54,175 nucleotides of DNA. Origin: Novosphingobium sp. (GTDB lineage Bacteria > Pseudomonadota > Alphaproteobacteria > Sphingomonadales > Sphingomonadaceae). A program made the translations under genes and the position numbers. A model generated the notes under the pieces. The model was not told the DNA's origin. It ran no database searches and was given only the letters and a program-made list of their open reading frames with translations. Shown one piece after another: positions 7,394 through 15,903 of this stretch. The stretch lies in NCBI GenBank assembly GCA_017987575.1, contig JAGNTK010000005.1, positions 1-54,175 on the forward strand, written 5' to 3'. Numbering within the stretch: position 1 is the first letter of the stretch; the number at the start of each line of letters is the position of its first letter.

Positions 7394-8907
7394 ACGGGGT
7401 GCGGATCAGCGATGACGCATTGGCGCTAGCGTGCGGAGCCGATGTGGTTGCGGCGGAATTTGCAGGCGCAGGCTGGAGTGTTGAACGGGTCTCCAGCTGG
7501 GGCATGCATTGGCTTGAGCCACTGGTCGAAATCAACGGAATTGGCTGGGGTCCGGTCTTGCCCGGCAGGGTTGCGGAGATCGCGGAGGGCAAGGCTGATG
7601 ACCTGTGCATCGGACCGGTTGCTGCGCATCCCTTCATCCTAAGCCAGCAGCGCCTGACCTTTGGCCGGGCGGGCAAAACGCGACCGCTAAACCTGCAGGA
7701 CTATGCTGCCACTGGAGGCTGGCAGGGTCTGACCCGTGCCCGGGCAATGGACCCCCTAGCGGTCGTGGCCGAAGTGGCCGCATCGGGCCTGCGCGGCCGT
7801 GGTGGGGCTGGGTTTCCAGCCGGGATTAAGTGGCAGACTGTCGCTTCGGCGCCCGGCGCAACCAAGTATATTGTTTGCAACGCTGATGAAGGTGACAGCG
7901 GGACCTTTGCCGACCGGATGCTGATGGAAGGTGATCCATTCCAACTGCTTGAAGGCATGGCAATTGCTGCGCATGCGGTCGGAGCGGAGCGGGGCTATAT
8001 TTACGTCCGCAGTGAGTATCCGCACGCCATCGCCAAGCTGAACGCCGCGATCGAACTGGCCGCAGAACACCTTGCCCCATTTGCCGTTGAAGTGCGGGTC
8101 GGCGCCGGGGCCTATGTCTGCGGTGAGGAAACCGCACTGCTCAATTCAATTGAAGGCAAGCGCGGCGAGGTTCGGGCCAAGCCGCCTTTGCCCGCGATCG
8201 AAGGCCTGTTCGGCTGTCCGACTGTGGTCAACAATGTGCTGACACTGGCCGCCATTCCGCATGTTTTGGTCGAGGGCGGCGCGGCGCATTATGACAGCCA
8301 CGGTATTGGCCGCTCCAAGGGCACGATGCCGATCCAGCTGGCGGGCAACATCAAGCATGGCGGACTGTATGAAGCCGCGTTCGGGATCACGCTGCAGGAG
8401 CTCATCTACGACATCGGCGGCGGCACCGCTTCGGGGCGTCCAGTCAAGGCTGTGCAAGTCGGCGGGCCGTTAGGGGCCTATATTCACCCCGACCAGTTCC
8501 ATTTGCCGTTCGATTATGAGGCCTATGCCGGTGCCGATGCGCTGATTGGCCATGGCGGGATCGTGGTGTTCGATGACACCGCCCACATGGGCAAACTGGC
8601 GCGGTTTGCAATGGCGTTCTGCGCCGCCGAAAGCTGCGGCAAATGTACCCCATGCCGGATTGGCTCGACCCGGGGCATTGAATTGATCGACCGGATTCGC
8701 AGCGGCGGCAAGGTCAAGGCTGACGCCGTCGAAGCTCTCCCGCAGATGCACAACGCGCGCAAGGCCGGACGCAGCCGCGCTGATGACCTGCAACTGCTTG
8801 AGGACCTGTGTGAGACCATGCAGTACGGCTCGCTTTGTGCGCTGGGTGGGTTTACACCCTATCCGGTGCGTTCGGCACTGAAGCATTGGCCGGAGGATTT
8901 CGAATGA
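7390..8907 (+). CDS. fdsB: NAD-dependent formate dehydrogenase, beta subunit (FMN/NAD)
   Basis: This 505-residue NuoF-like protein starts at the ATG overlapping the fdsG stop; the longer open frame upstream lies inside fdsG. An N-terminal thioredoxin-like part (about 1-110) is followed by the FMN/NAD fold with GLRGRGGAGFPAG and NADEGDSGTFADR. The 4Fe-4S ligands are in ESCGKCTPCRIG, with a later Cys in GSLCALGG. It passes electrons from the iron-sulfur chain to NAD+. Its stop overlaps mobA by ATGA. Confidence 0.92.
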   Translation: MNGVRISDDALALACGADVVAAEFAGAGWSVERVSSWGMHWLEPLVEINGIGWGPVLPGRVAEIAEGKADDLCIGPVAAHPFILSQQRLTFGRAGKTRPLNLQDYAATGGWQGLTRARAMDPLAVVAEVAASGLRGRGGAGFPAGIKWQTVASAPGATKYIVCNADEGDSGTFADRMLMEGDPFQLLEGMAIAAHAVGAERGYIYVRSEYPHAIAKLNAAIELAAEHLAPFAVEVRVGAGAYVCGEETALLNSIEGKRGEVRAKPPLPAIEGLFGCPTVVNNVLTLAAIPHVLVEGGAAHYDSHGIGRSKGTMPIQLAGNIKHGGLYEAAFGITLQELIYDIGGGTASGRPVKAVQVGGPLGAYIHPDQFHLPFDYEAYAGADALIGHGGIVVFDDTAHMGKLARFAMAFCAAESCGKCTPCRIGSTRGIELIDRIRSGGKVKADAVEALPQMHNARKAGRSRADDLQLLEDLCETMQYGSLCALGGFTPYPVRSALKHWPEDFE

Positions 8908-9434
8908 TCCTGGGCGCGGTTCTGGCGGGCGGAAAATCGACCCGGTTCGGCAGCGACAAAGCGGTCGCCGTGCTGGGCGGCGAAACGCTGCTGATGCGCG
9001 CGGTCGATCTGTTGTCTGACTGGTGCGAGAAGGTGGTGGTTGTCGGCCGCGAAGAGGCCCCTGCTCCCACTCTGCCGGATTGGCATGGCTCCGACATGGG
9101 GCCGCTGGGCGGGATCGCCGCTGCGCTGCACGATGCACGGGATGAAGGTTATGCCGCAGTGCTGACCTGCGGAGTTGATTCTATCGACCTGCCGGAAAAC
9201 CTGATCGCGCTGCTCTCCCCCGCCCCGGCCTATCTGGCCGATCAGCCGGTCGTCGGACTTTGGCCGATCAGCGCAATCAAACCGATCGAACAGATTTTGC
9301 GCGGTGATGGGAGGCATTCGGTTCGGGCCTTTGCCGAAGCCATTGGTGCGCGCGCGGTCGAGCTCGAAAGGGCCACCACCAATATCAACACGCCGGATGA
9401 TCTGGCTGAGGCGGCGCAGCGCCATGGGCTATGA
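8904..9434 (+). CDS. mobA: Molybdenum cofactor guanylyltransferase, MobA-like
   Basis: This 176-residue nucleotidyltransferase has the N-terminal GTP-binding signature LAGGKSTRFGSDKA and the later MGPLGGIAAAL segment of MobA. The family transfers GMP to molybdopterin to make MGD, from which the bis-MGD cofactor of formate dehydrogenase is built. The ATG overlaps the fdsB stop, and its own stop overlaps the fdsA start by 11 bases, so it lies fully inside the fds operon. That placement suggests it supplies cofactor in step with FdsA synthesis. It is slightly short compared with about 190 residues in enteric MobA. Confidence 0.85.
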   Translation: MILGAVLAGGKSTRFGSDKAVAVLGGETLLMRAVDLLSDWCEKVVVVGREEAPAPTLPDWHGSDMGPLGGIAAALHDARDEGYAAVLTCGVDSIDLPENLIALLSPAPAYLADQPVVGLWPISAIKPIEQILRGDGRHSVRAFAEAIGARAVELERATTNINTPDDLAEAAQRHGL

Positions 9435-12267
9435 ACCGCAAGCCGACTTCGGTACGCCCGAAGTGCAATCGGAAACGGCTGTCACGCTGACATTTGACGG
9501 GCGCACGGTAATGGTTCCAGCCGGGACCAGCGTGTTGCGCGCTGCTGCGATGAGCGGCGGTTCGATCCCCAGCCTGTGTGCGACCGATAGCGTCAAGGCA
9601 TTTGGATCGTGCCGGTTATGCCTGGTCGAGGTTGATGGAATGCGCGGCACGCCCGCCAGCTGCACGACACCTGTGGCCGAGGGCATGATTGTCCACACCC
9701 AAACCGAGCGGCTCACCCGGCTGCGCAAGGGGGTGATGGAGCTATACATTTCGGACCACCCGCTCGATTGCCTGACCTGCAGCGCGAACAATGATTGCGA
9801 ATTGCAGGATACTGCCGCCGAAGTGGGCCTGCGCGATGTCCGCTATGGCTATACGGGCGCGAACCATCTGGGCGAGGTGACTGACAGTTCGAACCCCTAT
9901 TTCGATTTTGATCCCAGCAAATGCATCGCCTGTTCGCGCTGCGTCCGTGCTTGTGACGAGGTTCAGGGTACACTGGCGCTGACCATCGATGGGCGCGGGT
10001 TTGCCTCCAAGGTCAGCGCGGGACAGGCTGGGGACGATTTCCTCTCGAGCGAATGCGTTTCCTGCGGCGCCTGCGTTCAGGCTTGCCCGACCGCGACCTT
10101 GCAGGAAAAGGCCGTCAAGCAACTGGGCAAGCCCGAGCGGGCGGTGGTAACCACATGTGCCTACTGCGGGGTCGGCTGCACCTTCCGGGCTGAGATGAAG
10201 GGCGAACAGCTTGTCCGGATGGTGCCGTGGAAAGACGGCAAGGCCAATCGCGGCCACTCATGCGTCAAGGGCCGCTTCGCCTGGGGCTATGCCAAGCATC
10301 AAGACCGCATCACCACACCGATGATCCGCGAAAGCATCGAGGAGCCGTGGCGTGAGGTTGACTGGGCTGAAGCGCTAAGTTTCACCGCCGCGAAGCTGAA
10401 CGCGATCAAGGCCGAATATGGCCCGCGTGCCTTGGGTGGGATATCCTCCAGCCGCTGCACCAATGAAGAGACTTTTCTGGTGCAGAAGCTGGTCCGAGCC
10501 GGCTTTGGCAGCAACAACATCGATACCTGCGCGCGGGTTTGCCACTCTCCCACCGGCTATGGCTTGTCCAAAACCTTTGGGACCAGCGCAGGGACGCAAG
10601 ACTTTGACAGCGTCGAGCAAGCCGACGTCATTCTGGTGATCGGTGCCAACCCGACTGAAGCCCACCCGGTTTTCGCCAGTCGGATGAAGCGGCGCCTGCG
10701 CAAGGGTGCCAAGCTGATCGTGATCGACCCGCGCCGGATCGATCTGGTCCGCAGCCCGCATATTGAAGCAATGCACCATCTGGCTCTGCAGCCTGGCACC
10801 AATGTCGCGGTGTTGACCGCGATGGCCCACGTTATCGTCACCGAGGGCCTTGCCGACGAGGCGTTTATTCGCGAGCGGTGCGATTGGGATGAGTACCAAG
10901 ACTGGTCCCGCTTCGTTTCCAACCAACGGCACAGCCCCGAAGCGCTGGAGGCAGTGACCCGCGTTCTGGCCGCAGACCTGAGAGCAGCGGCGCGGCTCTA
11001 TGCCACCGGCGGAAACGGGGCGATCTACTACGGCCTTGGTGTGACCGAGCACAGTCAGGGTTCTTCCACCGTGATGGCAATCGCCAACCTTGCGATGGTC
11101 ACCGGAAATATCGGACGGCGCGGCGTGGGGGTAAATCCCTTGCGCGGGCAGAACAACGTTCAGGGTGCCTGCGACATGGGCAGCTTCCCGCACGAGCTGC
11201 CCGGCTATCGTCACATCTCCGGCGCCGAGACGCGCGCGCAGTTCGAAGCCGATTGGGGTGTGGCGCTCGACCCCGAACCGGGCTTGCGGATACCCAATAT
11301 GCTCGACGCGGCGCTCGATGGCTCTTTCCGAGCGATCTACGTTCAGGGCGAAGATATCCTTCAGTCGGACCCCAACACGCACCATGTTGCGGCGGGGCTA
11401 AAGGCAATGGACTGCGTCATCGTCCACGACCTGTTCCTCAATGAAACCGCCAACTACGCCCACGTGTTCCTGCCGGGCAGCACGTTCCTGGAAAAGGACG
11501 GCACCTTCACCAATGCCGAACGCCGGATCCAGCGGGTTCGCATGGTGATGGAACCTGCGGCCGGCTATGCTGACTGGGAAGTGACACAGGAACTGGCCAG
11601 AGCCATGGGGCTCAATTGGAACTATACTCACCCGAGCGAGATCATGGACGAAATCGCCCGTTTGACCCCGACTTTCTCTGGCGTATCGTTTGCGCGGCTT
11701 GAGGACGAAGGCTCACTGCAATGGCCGGTCAACGAAGCCGCACCCGATGGCAGCCCAATCATGCACGTCGATGGCTTTGTTCGCGGCAGAGGCAAGTTCA
11801 TGGTCACCGACTATGTGCCGACCGATGAGAAGACCGGCCCGCGCTATCCGCTCCTTCTCACCACGGGCCGCGTGCTCAGCCAGTACAACGTCGGCGCGCA
11901 AACGCGGCGGACCGAGAATGTGGTATGGCATGACGAAGACCTGCTCGAAATCCACCCAAGCGATGCCGAAAATCGCGGTCTTAAGGATGGCGACTGGGTT
12001 CGCCTCGCCAGCCGCACGGGCGAAACCACGCTGCGTGCGCAGGTTACCGACCGGGTGGCACCTGGCGTCGTGTATACGACCTTCCACCATCCTGCGACGC
12101 AAGCCAATGTCGTCACTACCGACTATTCCGATTGGGCGACCAATTGCCCGGAGTACAAAGTGACTGCCGTTCAGGTGCTGCCCAGCAATGGCCCGAGCGA
12201 GTGGCAGGAAAGCTATACCAGCTGGTCTGCCAAGAGCCGCCGAATCTCGGCGGAACCGGCGGAGTAG
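9424..12267 (+). CDS. fdsA: NAD-dependent formate dehydrogenase, catalytic alpha subunit
   Basis: The chosen ATG gives 947 residues, normal for FdsA. In order: a 2Fe-2S domain (CRLC...SC), a NuoG-type His-Cys3 4Fe-4S site (DHPLDCLTCSANNDC), two ferredoxin-like 4Fe-4S sites (CIACSRCVRAC and CVSCGACVQAC), a proximal 4Fe-4S site (CAYCGVGC), and the bis-MGD-binding molybdopterin domains. The molybdenum ligand is Cys in CARVCHSPTGYG, not selenocysteine. The enzyme oxidises formate to CO2 in the cytosol and reduces NAD+ through FdsB and FdsG. Longer upstream starts would lie inside mobA. Confidence 0.93.
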   Translation: MGYEPQADFGTPEVQSETAVTLTFDGRTVMVPAGTSVLRAAAMSGGSIPSLCATDSVKAFGSCRLCLVEVDGMRGTPASCTTPVAEGMIVHTQTERLTRLRKGVMELYISDHPLDCLTCSANNDCELQDTAAEVGLRDVRYGYTGANHLGEVTDSSNPYFDFDPSKCIACSRCVRACDEVQGTLALTIDGRGFASKVSAGQAGDDFLSSECVSCGACVQACPTATLQEKAVKQLGKPERAVVTTCAYCGVGCTFRAEMKGEQLVRMVPWKDGKANRGHSCVKGRFAWGYAKHQDRITTPMIRESIEEPWREVDWAEALSFTAAKLNAIKAEYGPRALGGISSSRCTNEETFLVQKLVRAGFGSNNIDTCARVCHSPTGYGLSKTFGTSAGTQDFDSVEQADVILVIGANPTEAHPVFASRMKRRLRKGAKLIVIDPRRIDLVRSPHIEAMHHLALQPGTNVAVLTAMAHVIVTEGLADEAFIRERCDWDEYQDWSRFVSNQRHSPEALEAVTRVLAADLRAAARLYATGGNGAIYYGLGVTEHSQGSSTVMAIANLAMVTGNIGRRGVGVNPLRGQNNVQGACDMGSFPHELPGYRHISGAETRAQFEADWGVALDPEPGLRIPNMLDAALDGSFRAIYVQGEDILQSDPNTHHVAAGLKAMDCVIVHDLFLNETANYAHVFLPGSTFLEKDGTFTNAERRIQRVRMVMEPAAGYADWEVTQELARAMGLNWNYTHPSEIMDEIARLTPTFSGVSFARLEDEGSLQWPVNEAAPDGSPIMHVDGFVRGRGKFMVTDYVPTDEKTGPRYPLLLTTGRVLSQYNVGAQTRRTENVVWHDEDLLEIHPSDAENRGLKDGDWVRLASRTGETTLRAQVTDRVAPGVVYTTFHHPATQANVVTTDYSDWATNCPEYKVTAVQVLPSNGPSEWQESYTSWSAKSRRISAEPAE

Positions 12268-12272
12268 CGACG

Positions 12273-12470
12273 GTGGATCTTGCCCGGCTAACCTATTTGG
12301 CCAACCAGATCGCCCGAAATTTTGCGGCGCAGGGCGATGCCGCGGCGGCGCTGACCTGTCAGCACATCAAGGACTATTGGGACCCGCGCATGAAAGCGGC
12401 GATCTTGGCGGGGGAGCGTAGCGGACTCGATCCCATAGCGCGCGAGGCAGTGGAGCTGCTGGAGAGCTGA
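12273..12470 (+). CDS. fdsD: Formate dehydrogenase delta subunit
   Basis: This 65-residue protein starts at a GTG with GGAG about 9 bases upstream, 5 bases after fdsA. The pattern LANQIARNFAA...HIKDYWDPRM fits FdsD, the small assembly or stability subunit that ends fds operons. Upstream in-frame sequence belongs to fdsA. The FdhD-like sulfurtransferase FdsC, which often lies between fdsA and fdsD, is absent. Confidence 0.85.
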   Translation: MDLARLTYLANQIARNFAAQGDAAAALTCQHIKDYWDPRMKAAILAGERSGLDPIAREAVELLES

Positions 12471-12551
12471 AAGCGACGAACCCGCTGTCGCATTTCGGCA
12501 AGGCTCTTGCGGACCCTTGGTCTATCAGGCGCTCAACCACAGGGGACCACC

Positions 12552-13067
12552 ATGCGCCTTCGCTCACATGCTGCATTCATCACTGCACTCTCGCTTCTCG
12601 TCCCTTCAACTGCCCCAGCCAAAGCGCCAGCCAACCCCAAGGCCGAAATCGCCAAAGTATTGACCCGCCAGCTGAAGAGCGGCTTTTCACGCCACAGTCA
12701 GGCAGAGATCAAAGCCGCGATCCAGCAGGTCGATATCAACGGCGATGGTATTCAGGATTACGCGGTCAATTTCACCAGCTTCGGATCAGCCTGGTGTGGC
12801 ACTGGTGGATGCCGCTATCAGTTGTGGCTTGGGCGCAAGTCCGGCGTGCCGATCCGGGTGTTTGATCGGCAGATGCGCGATCTGACGATTGAACGGCGCG
12901 GGCGGCAGATCGTGTTCGTGTTTGACTTCCACGGAAGCCATTGCGGCGGATTTGGCGCTGAGGCTTGCCCCGGCGAATTCGCGTGGAATGCCAAGCGCGG
13001 GCGCATGGTGCTGCTGCCAACCCCGGCCAAACACACCTCTCAAGCCAGTCCAATAGTTACTTTTTAG
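12552..13067 (+). CDS. Secreted protein of unknown function
   Basis: The ATG after AGGGGACC gives 171 residues with a signal peptide ending near TAPAKA. The mature part begins with a lysine/alanine-rich helix, then a segment like a calcium-type loop (DINGDGIQDYAVNF), as in FG-GAP-like or EF-hand-like proteins. It has four cysteines in the second half (WCGTGGC and HCGGFGAEAC), likely two disulfides in the periplasm. I do not recognise a named family. It ends in an 11-base convergent overlap with the next gene. Confidence 0.7.
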   Translation: MRLRSHAAFITALSLLVPSTAPAKAPANPKAEIAKVLTRQLKSGFSRHSQAEIKAAIQQVDINGDGIQDYAVNFTSFGSAWCGTGGCRYQLWLGRKSGVPIRVFDRQMRDLTIERRGRQIVFVFDFHGSHCGGFGAEACPGEFAWNAKRGRMVLLPTPAKHTSQASPIVTF

Positions 13068-13818
13068 GTGGCGTGGCTGCTTGTGCTGCAAGGCATTTGG
13101 TAAGCGCATCGCGGGCTGTCAGTCCGCTATGCCATTCGCCGTGCATGAGTGTGCTGCCTTGATAGTCGATCTGGAAATCTTGCCGATCCTCGATCGATTT
13201 CAGCAGTGCTCCAGCCGATGGCACGGCAAACAAGACAAGCCCTAGTTTCGGCGCAGGGGTGAAGGTCATATTGATCCCACGCACGGTCTGTTTCTCACCT
13301 GATTGCGTCAGATCGAGCATGAATATGCCGGGATCCTTGCGCGCAGGGATCATGGCGCCAAAGAAACCAAGCATGGTAATGTCAAGCTTACCGCCCCAAT
13401 GGATCATCGTCACCCCGCCGTTGATGGCCCAGAATGTGGCGGCACACATCGGCTGGGGGTCACCGGGGTCGGATTGCATGAACGTCCAGACACCAGCGTT
13501 GAGCTTGCGATAGACCGGATCGTTGGCCATGCGGTGTTCGTGATGCTTCTGTTGTAGCTCCATGCTTTCAGCAATATAGTTGCGCCACGGCTCTGGAGGG
13601 GCCGACGCGAAACGCGACCCGCGATCATACTCGTAGTCGTCGTCATCGCCCTGATTGGCCGCAGCATATTCTGCCTCGTCGTAGTTCTGCTGCATGATCT
13701 GCTGCTCTTGGGCGCGCTGGCGCGACATATCTTCCTGATAGGTCGGTTGCGCGGCGAGCGGTGTCGCCGTCAGGCATAATCCCAGCCAGATCGAAAAGAA
13801 TTTGGTGCTTCGCAACAT
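13057..13818 (-). CDS. Secreted protein of unknown function
   Basis: This 253-residue protein has a clear signal peptide (cleavage after PLAAQ). A charged, glutamine-rich N-terminal half (residues about 25-110, with a DDDDYEYD stretch) is probably coiled or unstructured. A folded C-terminal half contains WAINGGVTMIHWGG and two cysteines. No enzyme motif is visible. It is divergent from the DUF3604 operon, with 165 bases between the starts that should hold both promoters. Confidence 0.7.
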   Translation of the reverse strand: MLRSTKFFSIWLGLCLTATPLAAQPTYQEDMSRQRAQEQQIMQQNYDEAEYAAANQGDDDDYEYDRGSRFASAPPEPWRNYIAESMELQQKHHEHRMANDPVYRKLNAGVWTFMQSDPGDPQPMCAATFWAINGGVTMIHWGGKLDITMLGFFGAMIPARKDPGIFMLDLTQSGEKQTVRGINMTFTPAPKLGLVLFAVPSAGALLKSIEDRQDFQIDYQGSTLMHGEWHSGLTARDALTKCLAAQAATPPKK

Positions 13819-13983
13819 GAATCGCCCCTAGTCGAATGTCTCATTTGGCCGCATGCCCGGTTCGTTCTGAACCGCGCCTGACAATGCCTGCTGTCGCAGG
13901 AACCGCAGGGCTTTTTGACCGCAATGCTTGACCTGCGCTGCCAAGCTGGCAAGTTGCGCATCAAGACTGGTTGTTGAGGGGAA

Positions 13984-15876
13984 ATGGGGATGCGCAAGGC
14001 CATAGTGGTGGCGGCGTTGCTGGCTGGATCAAGCGCGCTGGTTGCCGGGTGCGATCAATCGAAACCTACCGAAGTTGATGTCGCACAAGTTGAACCGACT
14101 GCCTATCCTCAGCGGGTATTCTGGGGTGACACCCATCTACACACATCCAATTCTCCCGATGCATTCGGGTTCGGCAATCGGCTCGATCCCGAAGCCGCGC
14201 TGCGCTTTGCCCGCGGGGAAGAGGTTACCTCATCCACCGGCGTCAAAGCCAAGCTGGCCCGGCCGCTCGATTTTTTGGTGATAGCCGATCACTCGGATGG
14301 ATATGCGTCGATCAAGGACCTCTACAACGCGCCGAGGATGGCGATCACCCATCCGCTGATGCTGCGCTGGTACGATATGATGCACGCCGGACCTGAAGAG
14401 TCCCAAAAGGCGGTTGGCGAAATCATCACGGCAAAAGGCAACAATTCGTTGCCGCAGGAACTGATCAATCCAGAGGGCGCTGCGGAGCGGCTGCGCAAGA
14501 ACTGGTTCGCCGCCATCGCCACAGTTGAACGCTATAACCAACCCGGTGCGTTCACAGCGTTCCACGGCTTTGAATACACGCTGATGAATGGCGGTAACAA
14601 CCTGCACCGAAATGTGATCTACCGTGACGGCGCCAAGGAAGTGGCAGAGTTCATGCCGCTGGCTTCGTTTGGCACGGTCATTCCCGATGGCCTGTGGGAC
14701 TATATGGAGGCCTATGAAAAGAAGACCGGCGGTAAGGCGCTGGCGATCCCACACAATTCCAATCTGTCCAATGGGATGATGTTCCAGCTTACCGATCCCA
14801 GCGGCGGCCCGATGAGCGCTGATTACGCCCGCCGCCGCGCCGCGCGTGAGCCATTGGTGGAAATTACCCAGATCAAGGGGGATAGCGAGAGCCACCCCTT
14901 CATGTCCCCCAACGATGAATTCGCCAGCTACGGCGATGCTGGTTGGGAGCTGGGCAATCTCGACATGTCGGCCCCGTCGACGCAAGAGATGCAGCCCGGA
15001 TCCTACGTTCGTGAAGCACTCAAGCGTGGCTTGCTGATCGAAGCACGGACCGGAGTGAATCCCTATAAATACGGGGTCGTCGGATCGACCGACAGCCACA
15101 CCAGTCTGGCCACCGCCGATGACGACAACTTTTTTGGCAAGCACCCAGGCGCCGAACCCAAAGTCGGTCGGATTGAAAAATCGCAAGGCCTGGGTGAGCG
15201 CGACAAGCGCAAAGGCTGGAACTATCTCTCCAGCGGCTATGCCGCGGTCTGGGCTACAGCCAATACTCGTGGGGCGATCTTCGATGCGATGATGCGCAAA
15301 GAGGTTTACGGCACCACTGGCCCGCGGATGGTGCTGCGCGTGTTTGGCGGATGGGATTTCAAGGCGGAGGATCTGTCAGGTGATTGGGTCAAAGCCGGGT
15401 ACACCCGCGGGGTCCCGATGGGTGGTGAGCTCAAGCCTGCAGCTGGTGCGACGCCCAGTTTCATCGTCTCAGCGCTGAAAGACCCGCAAGGGGCCAACCT
15501 TGACCGGGTCCAGATCGTCAAAGGCTGGGTCGATGGATCGGGACAGGCTCAGGAACGGGTCTATGACGTGGTCTGGTCCGACATGGCCAAGCGTGCGCCG
15601 GTTGGCGGCAAGGTTCCTGAAGTGGGCAATACCGTTGACACGGCGACAGCAACCTATGCCAATTCGATTGGCGCACCAGTGTTGACGACCGTCTGGAGCG
15701 ATCCCGAATTTGACCCCAAGCAGCGCGCATTTTATTATGTGCGAGTGCTGGAAATACCCACGCCAAGTTGGGTCAATTTCGATATGATTCGCTTCAAGCT
15801 GAGGCTCGATCCCGCAATCCCGCTAACTCAGCAGGAGCGCGGCTATACTTCGCCGATCTGGTACAAACCGAACTGA
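13984..15876 (+). CDS. DUF3604 lipoprotein, first of a tandem pair
   Basis: This 630-residue protein has a lipoprotein signal peptide with lipobox LVAGC. The start may be this ATG or the one two codons later. After the lipid anchor comes a PHP-like metal-binding start (FWGDTHLHTSN), a second site LVIADHSDG and a late STDSHTSL, so at least four His/Asp ligand positions are present. DUF3604 proteins resemble PHP-type metal-dependent phosphoesterases, but no substrate is established. It should sit on the periplasmic side of a membrane. It is followed after 27 bases by a full-length paralogue. Confidence 0.85.
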   Translation: MGMRKAIVVAALLAGSSALVAGCDQSKPTEVDVAQVEPTAYPQRVFWGDTHLHTSNSPDAFGFGNRLDPEAALRFARGEEVTSSTGVKAKLARPLDFLVIADHSDGYASIKDLYNAPRMAITHPLMLRWYDMMHAGPEESQKAVGEIITAKGNNSLPQELINPEGAAERLRKNWFAAIATVERYNQPGAFTAFHGFEYTLMNGGNNLHRNVIYRDGAKEVAEFMPLASFGTVIPDGLWDYMEAYEKKTGGKALAIPHNSNLSNGMMFQLTDPSGGPMSADYARRRAAREPLVEITQIKGDSESHPFMSPNDEFASYGDAGWELGNLDMSAPSTQEMQPGSYVREALKRGLLIEARTGVNPYKYGVVGSTDSHTSLATADDDNFFGKHPGAEPKVGRIEKSQGLGERDKRKGWNYLSSGYAAVWATANTRGAIFDAMMRKEVYGTTGPRMVLRVFGGWDFKAEDLSGDWVKAGYTRGVPMGGELKPAAGATPSFIVSALKDPQGANLDRVQIVKGWVDGSGQAQERVYDVVWSDMAKRAPVGGKVPEVGNTVDTATATYANSIGAPVLTTVWSDPEFDPKQRAFYYVRVLEIPTPSWVNFDMIRFKLRLDPAIPLTQQERGYTSPIWYKPN

Positions 15877-15903
15877 TCGAACATTTCTGGGAGGGAATGA
15901 GGA

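Noticed and set aside
10546..10557. Selenocysteine in the formate dehydrogenase
   Set aside because: The molybdenum-ligand codon is an ordinary Cys codon and the frame has no internal TGA.
10375..11385. A 336-residue open frame on the - strand
   Set aside because: It is a shadow of fdsA with no recognisable domain.
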